A DNA stretch of 5,560 nt from an uncultured Campylobacteraceae bacterium (lineage in GTDB: Bacteria > Campylobacterota > Campylobacteria > Campylobacterales > Arcobacteraceae). Position 1 is the first letter of the stretch; each line of letters starts with the position of its first letter. This document shows, in pieces, positions 5,151-5,560 of this stretch. Location of the stretch: assembly GCA_913057765.1 (NCBI GenBank), contig CAJXPH010000192.1:1-5560 (forward strand), written 5' to 3'. The translations under genes and the position numbers were made by a program. The notes beneath the pieces are model-generated. The model saw only the letters and a list, made by a program, of their open reading frames with translations. It ran no database searches and was not told the DNA's origin.

Positions 5151-5560
5151 ATAAGGATATTTATATTGGTATTTTTTTATTAGGAATCACTTCTTTTTTT
5201 ACTTTAATAAATCCTCTTGGCGTTATGCCAATATTTATAAGTCTAACTACAGATTTAGATAAGAAACAACGTGCTCTAACTGCAAAAAAAGCTATTATTG
5301 TCTCTTTTATAATATTGATCTTATTTGCAATATCTGGACAACTTCTTTTTAAATTTTTCGGAATTTCTGTAAATAATTTAAAAATTGTTGGTGGAGTAAT
5401 CTTTTTTATGATGGGTATGGATATGCTTCAAGCAAGACTCAATAGAATTGAAGTTAAAGATGAAGAAGTTAAAAATACGTGACCGATATTTCTATCACTC
5501 CTTTAGCTATTACAAATGCAATAGTTTTAATGGAAGATATGAATGGTTTTGCAGAACAAG
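5151..5560 (+). pseudogene. MarC-family inner-membrane protein, broken and cut by the window end
   Basis: Translated across its breaks, this gives a MarC/YhgN-type membrane protein of unknown transport function. Helix 1 with the family motif LINPLGVMPIFISL comes from 5204 on, helix 2 is IIVSFIILILFAISGQLLFKFFGI, helix 3 is IVGGVIFFMMGMDML, and then TDISITPLAI. Three lesions are seen. First, no usable start exists: the first in-frame ATG (5225) lies after helix 1. One G added after 5152 would restore ATG-AAG-GAT (MKDIYIGIF) exactly 6 bases behind GGAG (5141-5144). Second, the frame runs into TGA at 5480-5482, while the conserved DISITPLAI continues in another frame from 5485. One missing base, for example an A in the run at 5471-5475, explains it. 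Third, PLAI (to 5511) passes straight into TNAIVLMED, whereas the family has P.xAGPGxI between them, about nine residues. The gene continues past 5560. Sequencing error at a contig end could explain single-base lesions but less easily the third. The 85-residue piece 5225-5482 is unlikely to work. Confidence 0.7.

Noticed and set aside
5225..5482. Intact 85-residue small membrane protein starting at ATG 5225
   Set aside because: The family-typical first helix is encoded in frame upstream of this ATG and the conserved TDISITPLAI follows in another frame, so this is a fragment of a longer broken gene rather than a complete small protein.

Overview
The window is an AT-rich stretch, apparently the start of an assembled contig, from a member of the Campylobacterota (epsilonproteobacteria), most likely the Arcobacter group. 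This rests on codon use, on a stand-alone monoheme partner beside a TorA-type reductase (the arrangement of Campylobacter jejuni Cj0265c/Cj0264c), on a short cytochrome c-553 and on an Opr/OprD-type porin. It is an inference without database support. The first 49 bases are not bacterial: they are an Illumina Nextera i7 adapter ending in the Tn5 mosaic end. Genomic sequence begins at about base 50.

Layout, all on the plus strand. (1) 91-684 encodes a periplasmic monoheme cytochrome c with an SH3-like N-terminal part and a TorC-like heme domain. Its ribosome binding region runs into (2) 695-3151, a Tat-exported molybdopterin TMAO/S-oxide reductase (TorA/DorA type). The two form a tight operon whose promoter lies off the window. 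(3) 3152-3332 is a spacer with two stem-loops. (4) 3333-3611 encodes a small cytochrome c-553 and (5) 3639-4784 an outer-membrane porin, 27 bases apart and probably co-transcribed. (6) 4785-5150 has no gene but is dense in RNA structure: a long 3' inverted repeat, then three terminator-like hairpins. The first and third of these are diverged copies of one repeated element whose stem has changed in a compensatory way. (7) From about 5151 to the window end lies a MarC-family membrane protein gene that appears broken in three places: no start codon, a one-base frameshift, and a probable 27-base in-frame deletion of its GPG motif.

How it fits together: TMAO or DMSO would cross the outer membrane, perhaps through this or another porin, and be reduced in the periplasm by the Mo enzyme. 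Electrons would arrive through the monoheme partner, ultimately from menaquinol, probably via the cytochrome bc complex. The c-553 may be a soluble shuttle in the same chain. No TorD chaperone and no TorS/TorR/TorT regulator is visible. The genes themselves are of known families. The observations most worth a second look are the covarying hairpin pair, the multiply damaged marC behind a strong terminator, and the active-site tyrosine that points to S-oxide as well as N-oxide reduction.
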